This document shows positions 49,093-58,125 of a stretch of DNA of 64,000 nt, piece by piece; the stretch's first letter is position 1; every line of letters starts with the position of its first letter. The position numbers and the translations under genes were made by a program. The notes beneath the pieces were generated by a model that did no database searches, was not told the DNA's origin, and saw nothing but the letters and a program-made list of their open reading frames with translations. The stretch is from NCBI RefSeq assembly GCF_024198215.1, contig NZ_JAKCFA010000015.1, positions 62,001 through 126,000 of the forward strand. Reading direction: 5' to 3'. Origin of the DNA: Myxococcus qinghaiensis (lineage in GTDB: Bacteria; Myxococcota; Myxococcia; Myxococcales; Myxococcaceae).

Positions 49093-51300
49093 GTGCTTGC
49101 AACTTCGCCATCCGCATCAGGCGTTCCTCACTACCGGAGAAGGGGGCTCCTGGACATGGAAGGGGGAAACCCACTCTCTGACCGGCGGACGGTCGAGTTC
49201 GATAGCCGAGACGCTTTCATCAATGTGATTCCGCTGCCGCCAGCGGAAGCCGCGCTGGATGACTCGGGATACTCGCTGCACGGTCGAGGCCCCAACGCCA
49301 TCACCTGCTCGCTGGGTTCGCTGGACGGGATTATTGGCGAGGTGACGCGGCTGAGCCCCACCGTGGTCTGGGTGATGCCGCGAGGCCCCGTGAACCACGC
49401 CGAGTCCCCTACCCTGCCCGTCTTCCTCAAGGGCCGTGGCGTCACGATTGGTCCGCTGGTGGGTGCGTTCATCCGCACCGACTCCGAGACGGCCAGCGCG
49501 CCCGTGGGCCTGCAGCTCGTGGGTGTCACCGTGGAGCAGGGCCGGCAGATCCTCGCCATGCTGGCGGACGCCCTGCGCAACGGCGTCGCGGAGCCCGCGG
49601 CCTCGGCGCTCCCGATGCAGGACACCATCGAGCAGCCCGAGCGCATCCGCTCCATCCTCAGCGCCATCTGCGCGGCGGGGAACAAGGGCGTGCTGCGCCG
49701 CATGGGCCGCTCGGTGCAGATGGTGCTGGAGCGCTTCAACTCGGCGACGGCCCAGCTCGAGTGGCGCACGGATGAGACCGTCACTGACTGGGGCGAGGCG
49801 CCCTACGACGTGGACGTCATCGGCTACAACAGCGCCTACCGGATGCAGCTGGAGGCGGGCGGCACGGATGGAGATCGGCTCTTCACGCCGCTGCCGACGC
49901 GCATCTTCCGCATCCGTCACCGCTGGCACCGCCGCGTCCCCGCGCCCACCGGCGCGAGCGTGCGCTTCCACCACCCGCTCTGGCGGGAGCTGGGGGAGCT
50001 GCAGCGCGACGCGGTGGACCTGTCCTTCTCCGGCCTGTGCATCCGCTGCAAGCCGGAGGATTTGATGTTCCCCGGCCTCCTGCCGCCGCACATCGAGCTG
50101 GAGACCGGCGCGGGCCAGACTCTGACTTTGCGTGGCGAAATCCGTTACGTCACCAGCCCTCGCGCGGACGGCACCGTGCTGTGCGGCCTGAGCGTGCAGC
50201 CCTACTCCGTGGACGAGGCGCGCTGGGTGCGCTTCGTGTCACAGACGACGTCCCCGGCCACTCGCACCAGCGAGGACATGGAGGACGGACTGTGGGACCT
50301 GTTCACCCGCTCCGGCTTCTTCAGCCTGGCGGGCAAGTCCACCGAGGAGTTCGAGGAGCTGCGGCTGTCGTTCCGGACCATGGCGAAGCGCGGCGCGGAA
50401 GTCCCGCAGCTCTTCTGCCAGGCGGTGTGGCCGTCGGAGCGCGGGCCCGAGGCGACGCTGTCCTTCATGAAGCCCTACCGCCACGCGTGGATGGGGCACC
50501 AGGTCGCCAAGCGTCCCGGCAAGCCGCCTCCGAGCGTGACGGAGCCGGGGCAGATCATGCGCGACCTGTACGTGCGCACGTTCGAGCACCCGCAGAGCGA
50601 CCCGGACTTCCGCTGGGTGGTGGCCTACGTGGAGGCCCTCAACCCGTGGATCGCCAAGGCGCACGTGCGCTACGCCGAGCGGCAGATGGAGACGGGCCAG
50701 GGCCTGGCCTTCACCCGCAAGGTGCACATGCTGGACGTGCTCACCCATGAGCAGACCGGCCGCACCCATGAGGGCATCCAGGTGGGGCTGGCCACGCCGC
50801 AGGAGCTGACGCTGCTGGCGGACACCATCGCTCGCACCCGCCCGGCCTGCTACGTGGAAGCGCTGGACTTCACGCGGGAGCGCATCGACATGCGCCCGGT
50901 GCAGGCGCGCTGGAAGGAATTCGGTCTCGAGCGTGAGCGCGAGATTCTGGTCGCCCGGCGGGGCGGAGTGCCCGTGGCCGCGACGGTGCTGGAGCTGGGT
51001 CAGCGGGGCACGAACCTGTACTGCCTCTTGGACATGGCCCGCCTGTTCTCGCTGACCGAAGAAGGACCGTCCACCTATGTCGCCTTGGTGGATGCCGCGC
51101 GCCGTTGGTATGCCGCGCGACGCCGCACCTCGTTCCACTTCCTGTGTGAGGACGAGGGGGGGGATTACGTGCAGGAGGCCGGCATCCACGGCGGACCTGA
51201 TCCATTCATGTGGATCATCTCCTCCAAGCTGATTCCCGACTTCCTTGAGCACATCAGTGAGCTGACCATCGGGCGCCGTGGCGCCCACAACCCTCGCTAA
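49093..51300 (+). CDS. PilZ-domain protein with large C-terminal domain (possible acetyltransferase-like fold)
   Basis: 735 residues from the GTG at 49093, which has GGGAGGA seven bases upstream; the longer frame from 49030 starts inside the promoter. An N-terminal region (about 20-270) is unfamiliar. The PilZ domain spans about 275-385 with the c-di-GMP motifs RHRWHRR and DLSFSG, both intact. Residues 400-735 include ILVARRGGVPVAATVLELG and LYCLLDMARLF, reminiscent of GNAT-type folds, but I cannot confirm this. Likely a c-di-GMP-responsive effector. The diiron-protein gene starts 19 bp after its stop, so the two are almost certainly co-transcribed. Confidence 0.75.
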   Translation: MLATSPSASGVPHYRRRGLLDMEGGNPLSDRRTVEFDSRDAFINVIPLPPAEAALDDSGYSLHGRGPNAITCSLGSLDGIIGEVTRLSPTVVWVMPRGPVNHAESPTLPVFLKGRGVTIGPLVGAFIRTDSETASAPVGLQLVGVTVEQGRQILAMLADALRNGVAEPAASALPMQDTIEQPERIRSILSAICAAGNKGVLRRMGRSVQMVLERFNSATAQLEWRTDETVTDWGEAPYDVDVIGYNSAYRMQLEAGGTDGDRLFTPLPTRIFRIRHRWHRRVPAPTGASVRFHHPLWRELGELQRDAVDLSFSGLCIRCKPEDLMFPGLLPPHIELETGAGQTLTLRGEIRYVTSPRADGTVLCGLSVQPYSVDEARWVRFVSQTTSPATRTSEDMEDGLWDLFTRSGFFSLAGKSTEEFEELRLSFRTMAKRGAEVPQLFCQAVWPSERGPEATLSFMKPYRHAWMGHQVAKRPGKPPPSVTEPGQIMRDLYVRTFEHPQSDPDFRWVVAYVEALNPWIAKAHVRYAERQMETGQGLAFTRKVHMLDVLTHEQTGRTHEGIQVGLATPQELTLLADTIARTRPACYVEALDFTRERIDMRPVQARWKEFGLEREREILVARRGGVPVAATVLELGQRGTNLYCLLDMARLFSLTEEGPSTYVALVDAARRWYAARRRTSFHFLCEDEGGDYVQEAGIHGGPDPFMWIISSKLIPDFLEHISELTIGRRGAHNPR

Positions 51301-51319
51301 CACGCCCTAGAGGTTCGAC

Positions 51320-52069
51320 ATGAGCAACAAGCAACTCGTGGAGCAGAAGTACGTTCCCCACGTGGTCGAGGTGCGCGAGCGCCTCAAGTCCTCCCCCGCG
51401 CTCAAGACGCTGTTGGATCCGAACGTCGACCCCGCGCTCGTGGAAGGCTTCCTCATCCAGCTCAACTCGCTGGGCGTGTACATGACGGAGCCGGTGGACG
51501 GCTGGATTCGCCGCGCCGGCGAGGCCACCGTGAAGATGGGCCTCAAGGACGTGGGCGAGAAGCTCATCACCCACGCGAAGCACGAGGAAGGCCACCACCT
51601 GATGATGATCGAGGACACCAAGAGCCTCGTCGCCCGGTGGAACGCGAAGCGCGGCCCCCAGCTGGATGCGAACGCGCTGCTGAACCAGGTGCCCACGCAG
51701 GCCATGGTGGAGTACCGGAAGATCCACGAGGACACCATCGTCGGGCCCATGCCCGCCGCCCAGGTCGCGATTGAATATGAAATCGAGAACCTGTCGGTCG
51801 TCTTCGCGCCCGGGCTGATGGAGCAGGCCAAGCGCGTGTGTGGCGAGGACATCATGGAGGCGATGTCCTTCGTGAAGGAGCACGCCGAAATCGACGTGGG
51901 CCACACCGCCCTCAACGAGGTGATGCTCGGCAAGCTGCTGACGCAGGTGCCCGAGAAGGCGGAGGTCATCGGCAAGACGGGCGCGCTGGCGCTCGACATC
52001 TACCTGCGCTTCATGGGCGACTGCGTCGAGCGCGCCCAGGGTCTGCTCAAGCCCGCCGCGGCGGCCTGA
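51320..52069 (+). CDS. Heme-oxygenase-like diiron (HDO/iron-containing redox) family protein
   Basis: 249 residues, all helical. Candidate metal ligands follow the heme-oxygenase-like diiron pattern: the HAKHEEGHH cluster at 85-93, E152/E154 in EYEIEN, and E187, D192 and H195 in VKEHAEIDVGH. Members of this fold activate O2 at a diiron site or act like TENA/THI-4 proteins; the substrate is unknown. GAGGT precedes the ATG. It forms an operon with the PilZ gene and is followed by a strong hairpin. Confidence 0.7.
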   Translation: MSNKQLVEQKYVPHVVEVRERLKSSPALKTLLDPNVDPALVEGFLIQLNSLGVYMTEPVDGWIRRAGEATVKMGLKDVGEKLITHAKHEEGHHLMMIEDTKSLVARWNAKRGPQLDANALLNQVPTQAMVEYRKIHEDTIVGPMPAAQVAIEYEIENLSVVFAPGLMEQAKRVCGEDIMEAMSFVKEHAEIDVGHTALNEVMLGKLLTQVPEKAEVIGKTGALALDIYLRFMGDCVERAQGLLKPAAAA

Positions 52070-52095
52070 CCTCACCTGCTGGTGAAAAGCACTCC

Positions 52096-52131
52096 GGGGC
52101 GCCTCGGGCCATCTTCCGGCCCGGGCGCCCC
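52096..52131. terminator. Bidirectional terminator hairpin
   Basis: A 13-bp stem (GGGGCGC...CGGGCC pairing with GGCCCG...GCGCCCC, one side bulged) with a 7-nt loop lies between the convergent diiron-protein and monooxygenase genes. Confidence 0.65.
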
Positions 52132-52163
52132 GTCGTCATTTCACGCGTCCGACTGCCCTCGCC

Positions 52164-53831
52164 TCACCCGGCGCGGCGGACCTCGGTGGAGCCGCCTCGA
52201 GGCCGGGGACGGATGAGTCCGCGCAGCGAGCGGCGGAGCCCGTCCAGGCTGGGACCGCTCGCCGTGCCGAACACGTAGCGGTCCGGGCGCAGCACCACCA
52301 CGTCCTTGCCGTGGTGCTTGAACCACGCGCCCAGCCGGCCCTCCGTGTCCACGAAGGCGTCCGGGGGTGGCTCGCCGATGCGCTCCGCGGAGAGCACCGA
52401 CCAGGCCCGCGCGCCCAGCTCGGCCGCCAGCGCGCGCGCCTCCCGCTGCGTGTCCTGCGACGCTCCGGGCCGCGTCAGCACCACGAAGCCCTCGCCGAGC
52501 ACGTGGTCCATCAGCACCCGCTGGCCCTCGGAGGCCTCGACGCGGGGCTGCGGGAAGTAGGTGCCCTCCGGCGCGGCCTTCGCCCGCTGCGCGCCGAGGA
52601 TGAAGCCCTTCTCCAGCGCGAAGGCGGGCTTCACCTTGAACTGGCGGATGAACTCCCCGGTGACGGGCAGGCGGTAGAGAAGCTGGATGAGCACGTTGCG
52701 CGCGCGCGCCAGCACCTGGCCGCCGGTCATCATCGCCCGGCCCATGGCGTCCGAGCTCTTGATGACCTCCGCGACGTGGCCCCGGCGCTCCTGCTCATAC
52801 GTGTCCAGGAGCGAGTCGTCCGCCGAGCCGTCGAGGACTCGCGCCAGCTTCCAGGTCAGGTTCGCCGCGTCGCGGAAGCCCGCGCACAGGCCCTGGCCCA
52901 GGAAGGGCGGCATCAGGTGCGCGGCGTCCCCGAGCAGGAACGCGCGCCCCACCCTCCAGCGGTCCACGAGCCGGCTGTGGTACGAGTGGACGTTGACGGA
53001 GCGGATCGTCACCGTCGCCGGGTCGATGTAGTGCGCGATGAGCGAGCGCACGTGGTCCGGCTGCCGCACGGCCTCCAGGTCCGCGCCCGGGTCGACAATC
53101 AGGTCGAAGCGCATCTCGTCCCGCGCGGTGCGCGCGATGAAGCCCCGACGGTTCGGTCCGCACAGGTAGCTGGTGTAGTCGGGCTCCGGCGACGTGGTGC
53201 TCACCGTGATCGCCAGCGAGTGCTCCAGCGCGGTGGTGCCCTCCAGCTTGAGGTCCAGCTTGCGGCGGATGGAGCTGTGGGCGCCGTCGCAGGCCAGCAG
53301 GTAGCGCGCGCGCACCGTCACGGACTTGTCGGTGCCGCACTCGCGCACGCGCACGTTGAGCCCCTCGCCATCCTGCACGAAGGATTCGACCTCGCGGCCC
53401 TGCCACAGCTCCACGTTCTCGAAGCGCGCCATCCCCCGCCGCAGCCCGGCCTCCATGCGCGGCTGCTGGAAGAAGGCCCCCACGTAGTGGCCGTACGGCT
53501 GATCCAACCCCGCGAAGTCCACCTCCGCGAGCGAGCGCAGGCGGTCGTCGAGGTAGCGCAGCGTGTGGCACGGATGGAAGCCCGGCCCCAGCTCGCCCTC
53601 CAGGCCCGCGGCCTGGAAGATGCGCTGGGCCTCGTCATCCACGCTGATGGCGCGGGACTGACCATGCGGGGACAGCTCCTTCTCCACCACCAGGGTCCTC
53701 ACGCCTTGGAGCCCCAGCAGATTGGCTGCCATCGCTCCGACCGGTCCACATCCCACGATGATGACATCAACAGTTTCTGGAGCCACGTCCGCCCTCCGGG
53801 TGCCGTGCTTGTTGAGCTGCCTTTGATTCAT
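52164..53831 (-). CDS. FAD-dependent aromatic monooxygenase (MhpA / PheA-TfdB group)
   Basis: 555 residues. The FAD motifs are complete: IIVGCGPVGAMAANLLG (GxGxxG) at about 24-40, the middle ACDGAHSSIRRKL motif and GDAAHLMPPFLGQGLCAGFRDAANL near 300. Sequence and length fit 3-(3-hydroxyphenyl)propionate hydroxylase-like enzymes, which hydroxylate phenolic rings with NADH and O2. No meta-cleavage genes are nearby, so the substrate is open; a tailoring role in secondary metabolism is equally possible. The AT-rich upstream region has a distant AATCAAG/CTTGATT inverted repeat (53851-53897). Confidence 0.85.
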   Translation of the reverse strand: MNQRQLNKHGTRRADVAPETVDVIIVGCGPVGAMAANLLGLQGVRTLVVEKELSPHGQSRAISVDDEAQRIFQAAGLEGELGPGFHPCHTLRYLDDRLRSLAEVDFAGLDQPYGHYVGAFFQQPRMEAGLRRGMARFENVELWQGREVESFVQDGEGLNVRVRECGTDKSVTVRARYLLACDGAHSSIRRKLDLKLEGTTALEHSLAITVSTTSPEPDYTSYLCGPNRRGFIARTARDEMRFDLIVDPGADLEAVRQPDHVRSLIAHYIDPATVTIRSVNVHSYHSRLVDRWRVGRAFLLGDAAHLMPPFLGQGLCAGFRDAANLTWKLARVLDGSADDSLLDTYEQERRGHVAEVIKSSDAMGRAMMTGGQVLARARNVLIQLLYRLPVTGEFIRQFKVKPAFALEKGFILGAQRAKAAPEGTYFPQPRVEASEGQRVLMDHVLGEGFVVLTRPGASQDTQREARALAAELGARAWSVLSAERIGEPPPDAFVDTEGRLGAWFKHHGKDVVVLRPDRYVFGTASGPSLDGLRRSLRGLIRPRPRGGSTEVRRAG

Positions 53832-54222
53832 CCCCCAGGCCAGGCCTTGGAATAATCAAGCCAGTACCACCGCTCCGCCTCGCCCCGTGCCTCTTGATTC
53901 AAAGAACGCCTGGGGGTGGATTCCTTGCCTGTTTGAGTTTCACCCCTCGAACAGAATTTCCAATCACTCCCGGATGTTTTCCGTTGCAAGCGGGGGGTGC
54001 TCCCTACCCGGCGGATTCCCGTCGTGGGCCGAGGTGGGCGTGTATTCCTCGTGAGCTACAAGTTTTGCGTCTGCATGAAATCGCAGTGTCGAGTAGCAAC
54101 GGAGACCCTGTCGGGAAAGCAGCACAGACGTCGTGGGCAACGCGCGGCGTCGTGCTTTCGGGGATCGACGGATGCTTTGGTGGCGCTTCCCCCTCACGCG
54201 AAGTTCGCGAAGGAGCAGTCCG
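53832..54222. other. Gene-free stretch between the monooxygenase and a small hypothetical gene
   Basis: About 390 bp of intermediate base composition. Open frames in it lack family features and ribosome-binding sites. It must hold the promoters of the two divergent genes; the only dyad I see is AATCAAG/CTTGATT spaced by about 34 bp. Confidence 0.5.
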
Positions 54223-54435
54223 ATGGAATGGCTCGAATTCTCCCGCTGGTCCCCCGAGGTGGAGCGACAGCTCGCGCTGCAGGCCGCGCGACTGGGCGCG
54301 GCGGCGGCCCGTGGAGCCTCGCTCACCCGGCGGGTGCGCGTCAGCGCCACCGTGGCGGCGGCGTACCGGCTGAGCGCGATGCTGCGTGAGTATCCGCGCA
54401 CCAATCCCTGGGGGCACCCCGTCTCGGAGTCCTGA
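54223..54435 (+). CDS. Small hypothetical protein, 70 residues
   Basis: 70 residues from an ATG with AAGGAG five to six bases upstream; a longer in-frame extension from 54133 lacks any ribosome-binding site. Codon third positions are almost all G or C, as in surrounding real genes. The sequence is Ala/Arg-rich and helical in the middle (RQLALQAARLGAAAARGASL), with a Pro/Asn-rich end. No family recognised, no signal peptide or membrane segment. Probably monocistronic. Confidence 0.6.
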   Translation: MEWLEFSRWSPEVERQLALQAARLGAAAARGASLTRRVRVSATVAAAYRLSAMLREYPRTNPWGHPVSES

Positions 54436-54805
54436 GTCGGGCAGACGCTCGCCGGAGGTCCCCCGGCTTCCGGCGTCACGTCCCCACCAGGAGCCCAGGC
54501 CCCGTCGTCGAGGGTGAGCGCGTGAAAGGTCCCTTCAAGGGGCCCCACGAAAGCTCCCTTCCGAGGGAAGGGCCCTGAGAAAAGCGGTTCGTTTCACGAT
54601 TGATTGACACATCAATCCACTCCCACTTCAGACTACCGGGTTCCCGCTGCGACGCCCAGGGGCACGCAAGGACTTCGCTCAATGGCCCAGGCGCGGCGCA
54701 GGACCTGCGTGGGCGCTTTCGGCGGGCTGGCCCGGGTCCACGTCCCAGGGTATGCGTCCTGCCTCCTCCGGCGGTCACCTCGCTGGCGGCGGTGACCTGG
54801 AGAGA
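54436..54805. other. Gene-free stretch upstream of the DUF6311-like gene
   Basis: About 370 bp without a supportable gene. It contains a short perfect hairpin (CCCTTCC-gag-GGAAGGG, 54556-54572), possibly ending the small upstream gene, and a GATTGAT/ATCAATC dyad at 54598-54617. Confidence 0.5.
54598..54617. promoter_or_regulatory. 7-bp dyad overlapping a TTGACA element
   Basis: GATTGAT-TGACAC-ATCAATC is a perfect inverted repeat; TTGACA at 54604-54609 lies inside it and could be a -35 box, which would make the dyad an operator. No convincing -10 follows at the right distance. Confidence 0.35.
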
Positions 54806-56554
54806 ATGTCGGTGGTGAACAACACGGAAGGACGCCACGGGCGATGGGTGCCCTGGGTGGGCGCGCTCCTGGGGGTGCTCTGGCTCATCGCCCTGGGCGG
54901 CGGGCGCGCGTTGGACCCGACGTACCTGGAGTGGCTGGGCTGGGGCGACCTGGCGCAGCACGTGCTCGGCTGGATGTTCTTCCGCGATGCGCCGTGGGGC
55001 TTCCCGCTCGGCAGGACGCCCGGGTTGATGACCCCGCTCACGATGACGGTCGGCTTCTCCGACTCGAACCCGTGGGTTTCTCTGCTGCTCAAGCCCTTCT
55101 CCGGCTGGCTGCCCCGCGACTTCCAGTTCATCGGTCCGTGGCTCGCCCTGTGTCTGGCACTCCAGGGGTTCATGGGCGCGAAGCTCATGGCGCTGTTCAC
55201 CCCTCGAGCCTCCCAGCAGGTGCTCGGCGCCGCGTTCTTTGTGCTGGCGCCCGTGCTCACGCATCGCATGGGACACGACACCCTCTGCGCCCAGTGGGTG
55301 CTCACGGCGCTGCTCTGGCTCCACCTGAAGCCTCGGACGAACTCGCAGGCGGCCTGGCGCTCGCTGGGCGGGGCGCTGTTGCTCAACGCGTACGCGGCCG
55401 GCACGCATCCCTACCTCGCGGTGATGGTCTTCGCGCTCTCGCTAGCGCTGCTCATCACCACGGTGCGCACGGAACGCTGGCTCACCTGGCGCCAGGGAGC
55501 GGCGGTGTCCGGAGTGATGAGCCTGGTGGTGCTCACCCTGTTCGTCGCCTTCGGCTACGTGGGCACGGACGTGCGCGGCGGGACGAGCAGCTTCGGCGTC
55601 TACAGCGCGGACATGCTCGCGCTCATCAACCCCATGGGCTGGTCGCGCGTGCTGCCGTGGTTGCCCTCCCGCGTGGAGCAGTACGAGGGGTTTGGTTATC
55701 TGGGCACCGGCGTGCTCGCGCTCGCCCTCCTCGCCCTGCTGGGGAGGCCCTCTTCATGGTGGCCCCAGGCGCGGATGCAGGTGAAGGCGCGGCTGCCGCT
55801 GGTGGTCATGGTGGTGCTGCTCTCGCTCCTCGCGTTCTCCACGCGGATGACCCTGGCGGGACAGGACGTGCTGACGATGCGCAAGGTGGCCGACCCCCTC
55901 ATGCCCATCCTCGGGGTGTTCCGCGCGTCGGGACGGTTCATCTGGCCACTCCACTACTTCGCGCTCACCGCCATCCTCGCGCTCGCCATGTGGCGGTGGC
56001 GGCGATACCCGGCGGTCGCCACCACGGTGATGCTGGTCGCCGTGATTGCGCAGGCCGCGGACACTGCGCAGCTGTGGACGGGCGAGCGGTTCCAGCCCGC
56101 GCCGTGGCCCCGTCTGCGTGCACCGGAGTGGGAGAGCCTGGACTCCAGCTACCGGCACGTCGTGCTGTTCCCGCCCTCCATCCGTGACGCGGACGTGCCT
56201 TGCGTCAAGAGCACCTTCGCCCTGGATGACTACCTGCTCTGGGGAGACCTCGCATACCGCAAGCGCATGACGACAAACAGCGGCTATGCGGCGCGCATCA
56301 ACGAGAAGCACATCGCGGAGGTCTGCTCGGCGCTCACGAACGACGTCGAGAACGGGCGCCTCGCGGACGATGCGCTCTACGTCGTCGACGCTCCGAAGCT
56401 GGAGCTGTTCCAGCGGCTGGGTGACCGTGTCACGTGCGGACTGGTGGAGGGATTCACCGTCTGCGTGACGGCTCGGGAGAGTCACTTTCGGGAGACCCTG
56501 CTCCGAACACCCGTCCGCGCGCCGATGCCTCCGACAGCGGGCAGCCCTCCGTGA
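54806..56554 (+). CDS. Polytopic membrane protein, DUF6311-like (GT-C glycosyltransferase-type topology)
   Basis: 582 residues from the ATG at 54806 with GGAGAGA just upstream. About 11-12 membrane helices fill residues 15-430, followed by a soluble C-terminal domain of about 150 residues. After the first helix comes DLAQHVLGWMFFRDAPWGFPLG, split here as DLAQHVLGWMFF and RDAPWGFPLG, which resembles the conserved first periplasmic loop of DUF6311 proteins. The layout is that of GT-C lipid-linked sugar transferases; no activity is proven. It is isolated between a regulatory region and the convergent men operon. Confidence 0.65.
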   Translation: MSVVNNTEGRHGRWVPWVGALLGVLWLIALGGGRALDPTYLEWLGWGDLAQHVLGWMFFRDAPWGFPLGRTPGLMTPLTMTVGFSDSNPWVSLLLKPFSGWLPRDFQFIGPWLALCLALQGFMGAKLMALFTPRASQQVLGAAFFVLAPVLTHRMGHDTLCAQWVLTALLWLHLKPRTNSQAAWRSLGGALLLNAYAAGTHPYLAVMVFALSLALLITTVRTERWLTWRQGAAVSGVMSLVVLTLFVAFGYVGTDVRGGTSSFGVYSADMLALINPMGWSRVLPWLPSRVEQYEGFGYLGTGVLALALLALLGRPSSWWPQARMQVKARLPLVVMVVLLSLLAFSTRMTLAGQDVLTMRKVADPLMPILGVFRASGRFIWPLHYFALTAILALAMWRWRRYPAVATTVMLVAVIAQAADTAQLWTGERFQPAPWPRLRAPEWESLDSSYRHVVLFPPSIRDADVPCVKSTFALDDYLLWGDLAYRKRMTTNSGYAARINEKHIAEVCSALTNDVENGRLADDALYVVDAPKLELFQRLGDRVTCGLVEGFTVCVTARESHFRETLLRTPVRAPMPPTAGSPP

Positions 56555-56587
56555 GCCGGTGATGCTCGCGCTCCCAGCGGCGCGAGC

Positions 56588-56777
56588 TCACTCCCCCGCG
56601 GCCTTGCGCAACGCGCGGCGCTCCAGCTTCCCCATCGCATTTCGTGGCAGGGCCTCCACCTCGAGGAACCGCGCCGGCAAGTTCACTCCTCGGCGGCCTT
56701 GCGCAACGCTGGGCGCTCCAGCTTCCCCATCGCATTGCGTGGCAGGGCTTCGACCCAGAGGAACCGAGCCGGCAGCT
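56588..56777 (-). repeat. 95-bp tandem duplication of the menE 3' end
   Basis: Segment 56683-56777 (the last codons and stop of menE) is repeated at 56588-56682 with about 83 of 95 bases identical by hand count. The outer copy still reads LPARFLEVEALPRNAMG... to its own stop, but 95 is not a multiple of 3, so it lies in another frame behind the menE stop. It is a gene-end fragment, not an expressed gene. Confidence 0.85.
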
Positions 56778-58125
56778 TGAAGCCCGCGAGCGACTGGCGA
56801 CACCATGCCTCCATCTCTTCCACCTGGGGGCTTGGCTGGCCCACGCGCAGGACAACGAAAGCCACGGGGACTTCGCCCCAGCGCGCGTCCCTCACGCCGA
56901 CGACGGCGGCCTCCTGCACCGATGGATGATTGGCGAGCACCGCCTCCACCTCGGCCGGGTAGATGTTCTCACCGCCCCGGACGATGAGGTCCGTGCGGCG
57001 CGACAGCACCGTGAGGCAGCCTCGTGCGTCGAGCATCCCGAGGTCCTTCGTGTGCAGCCAGCCATCACGCAAAACTTCGCTCGTGGCCTCGGGCCTTCGC
57101 CAATAGCCCGCCATCACCGTGGGGCCACGGACCTCGATGTCGCCCTCCTGCCCCGGGCCTCGCACGTCGCCGTGTTCCCCGACGATTCGAACCTCCGTCC
57201 CTGGCAGCGGTGGCCCGGCGGTCCGCCCATCCGCGTCAGAGGGTCGCTCCGTCGTCACCTGTGAGCACGCCTCGGTGAGCCCGTACGTCTGGAGCGCGAG
57301 CAGTCCCACCGCGCGCGCCCGCTCCAACAAGGGCACGGGCACCGGCCCTCCGCCAATCAACGCCAGCTTGAAGGACTCCGGCACGCGACGCCCCGCTCGA
57401 ACATCCAGCACCCGCTCCAGCGTGGTGGCGACGAGGCTCGCGTGCGACACGACCTCATCGTCGATGGCTCGACACGCGGCTTCCGCATCGAAGCGCTCGT
57501 GCAACACGAGGCAGCCACCCTCGTATGCCGTGCGCGTGAGCATCGCGAGTCCACCAACGTGGAACAGCGGCAACGTCCCCAGCCAGCGGGGTGCCCGGTG
57601 TTCTCCCAAGTTTGCCGCCGAGCCACGTGAGGACGCCCGGAAGTTCCCCTCCGTCAGCACCGCCCCCTTGGGCCTTCCCGTCGTCCCACTGGTGAAGAGG
57701 ACGACGCGAGGCTCGCCCTCCTCCAGCTCCACGCACGTGTCGGACGAAGCCTCTCCCACGAAGGACTCCATGTCCTCCGCGCCGACCAGCCGCTCACGCA
57801 AGGCCCCCAGGGCAAGCGTCAGGCTCGGCTCGACATCCTGGGCCAGGGGCTCCAGCTCCGCGCGGGTGAGTCGCGCATTGAGCGGCGCCAGCACGGCTCC
57901 GAGTCGGCCCAACGCCCAGAAGAGGAACACGCAGGCAGCGTGATTCGTGGCCAGCACACAGACGCGATGGCCCGCGCCAATCCCGCGAGCCTCCAGCGCC
58001 GCCACCCACCGACGCACCTCTACCTCCAGCGCGCCGTAGCTCCACGAGCGTCCCGCGAAGGTGAGCGCCTCCGCGTCCGGGTGACGCGAGGCCCCTTCTC
58101 GAATGGGACACCCGAACTTCGTCAC
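56683..58125 (-). CDS. menE: MenE, o-succinylbenzoate-CoA ligase
   Basis: 480 residues. ANL-superfamily motifs are in order: the AMP-binding loop FTSGTTGRPKGAV near 170, TYGLTEA near 290, DLGMLDARG and the hinge RRTDLIVRGGENIYPAEVE near 385, and the C-terminal catalytic lysine in PRNAMGKLER. Context decides the substrate: it is the last gene of the menaquinone operon, where it activates o-succinylbenzoate with CoA before naphthoate ring closure. Its start overlaps the menC stop by four bases. The gene is followed at once by a diverged copy of its own 3' end. Confidence 0.93.
   Translation of the reverse strand: MTKFGCPIREGASRHPDAEALTFAGRSWSYGALEVEVRRWVAALEARGIGAGHRVCVLATNHAACVFLFWALGRLGAVLAPLNARLTRAELEPLAQDVEPSLTLALGALRERLVGAEDMESFVGEASSDTCVELEEGEPRVVLFTSGTTGRPKGAVLTEGNFRASSRGSAANLGEHRAPRWLGTLPLFHVGGLAMLTRTAYEGGCLVLHERFDAEAACRAIDDEVVSHASLVATTLERVLDVRAGRRVPESFKLALIGGGPVPVPLLERARAVGLLALQTYGLTEACSQVTTERPSDADGRTAGPPLPGTEVRIVGEHGDVRGPGQEGDIEVRGPTVMAGYWRRPEATSEVLRDGWLHTKDLGMLDARGCLTVLSRRTDLIVRGGENIYPAEVEAVLANHPSVQEAAVVGVRDARWGEVPVAFVVLRVGQPSPQVEEMEAWCRQSLAGFKLPARFLWVEALPRNAMGKLERPALRKAAEE

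Noticed and set aside
54133-54222. Longer start for the 70-residue hypothetical protein
   Set aside because: No ribosome-binding site, whereas AAGGAG precedes the ATG at 54223.
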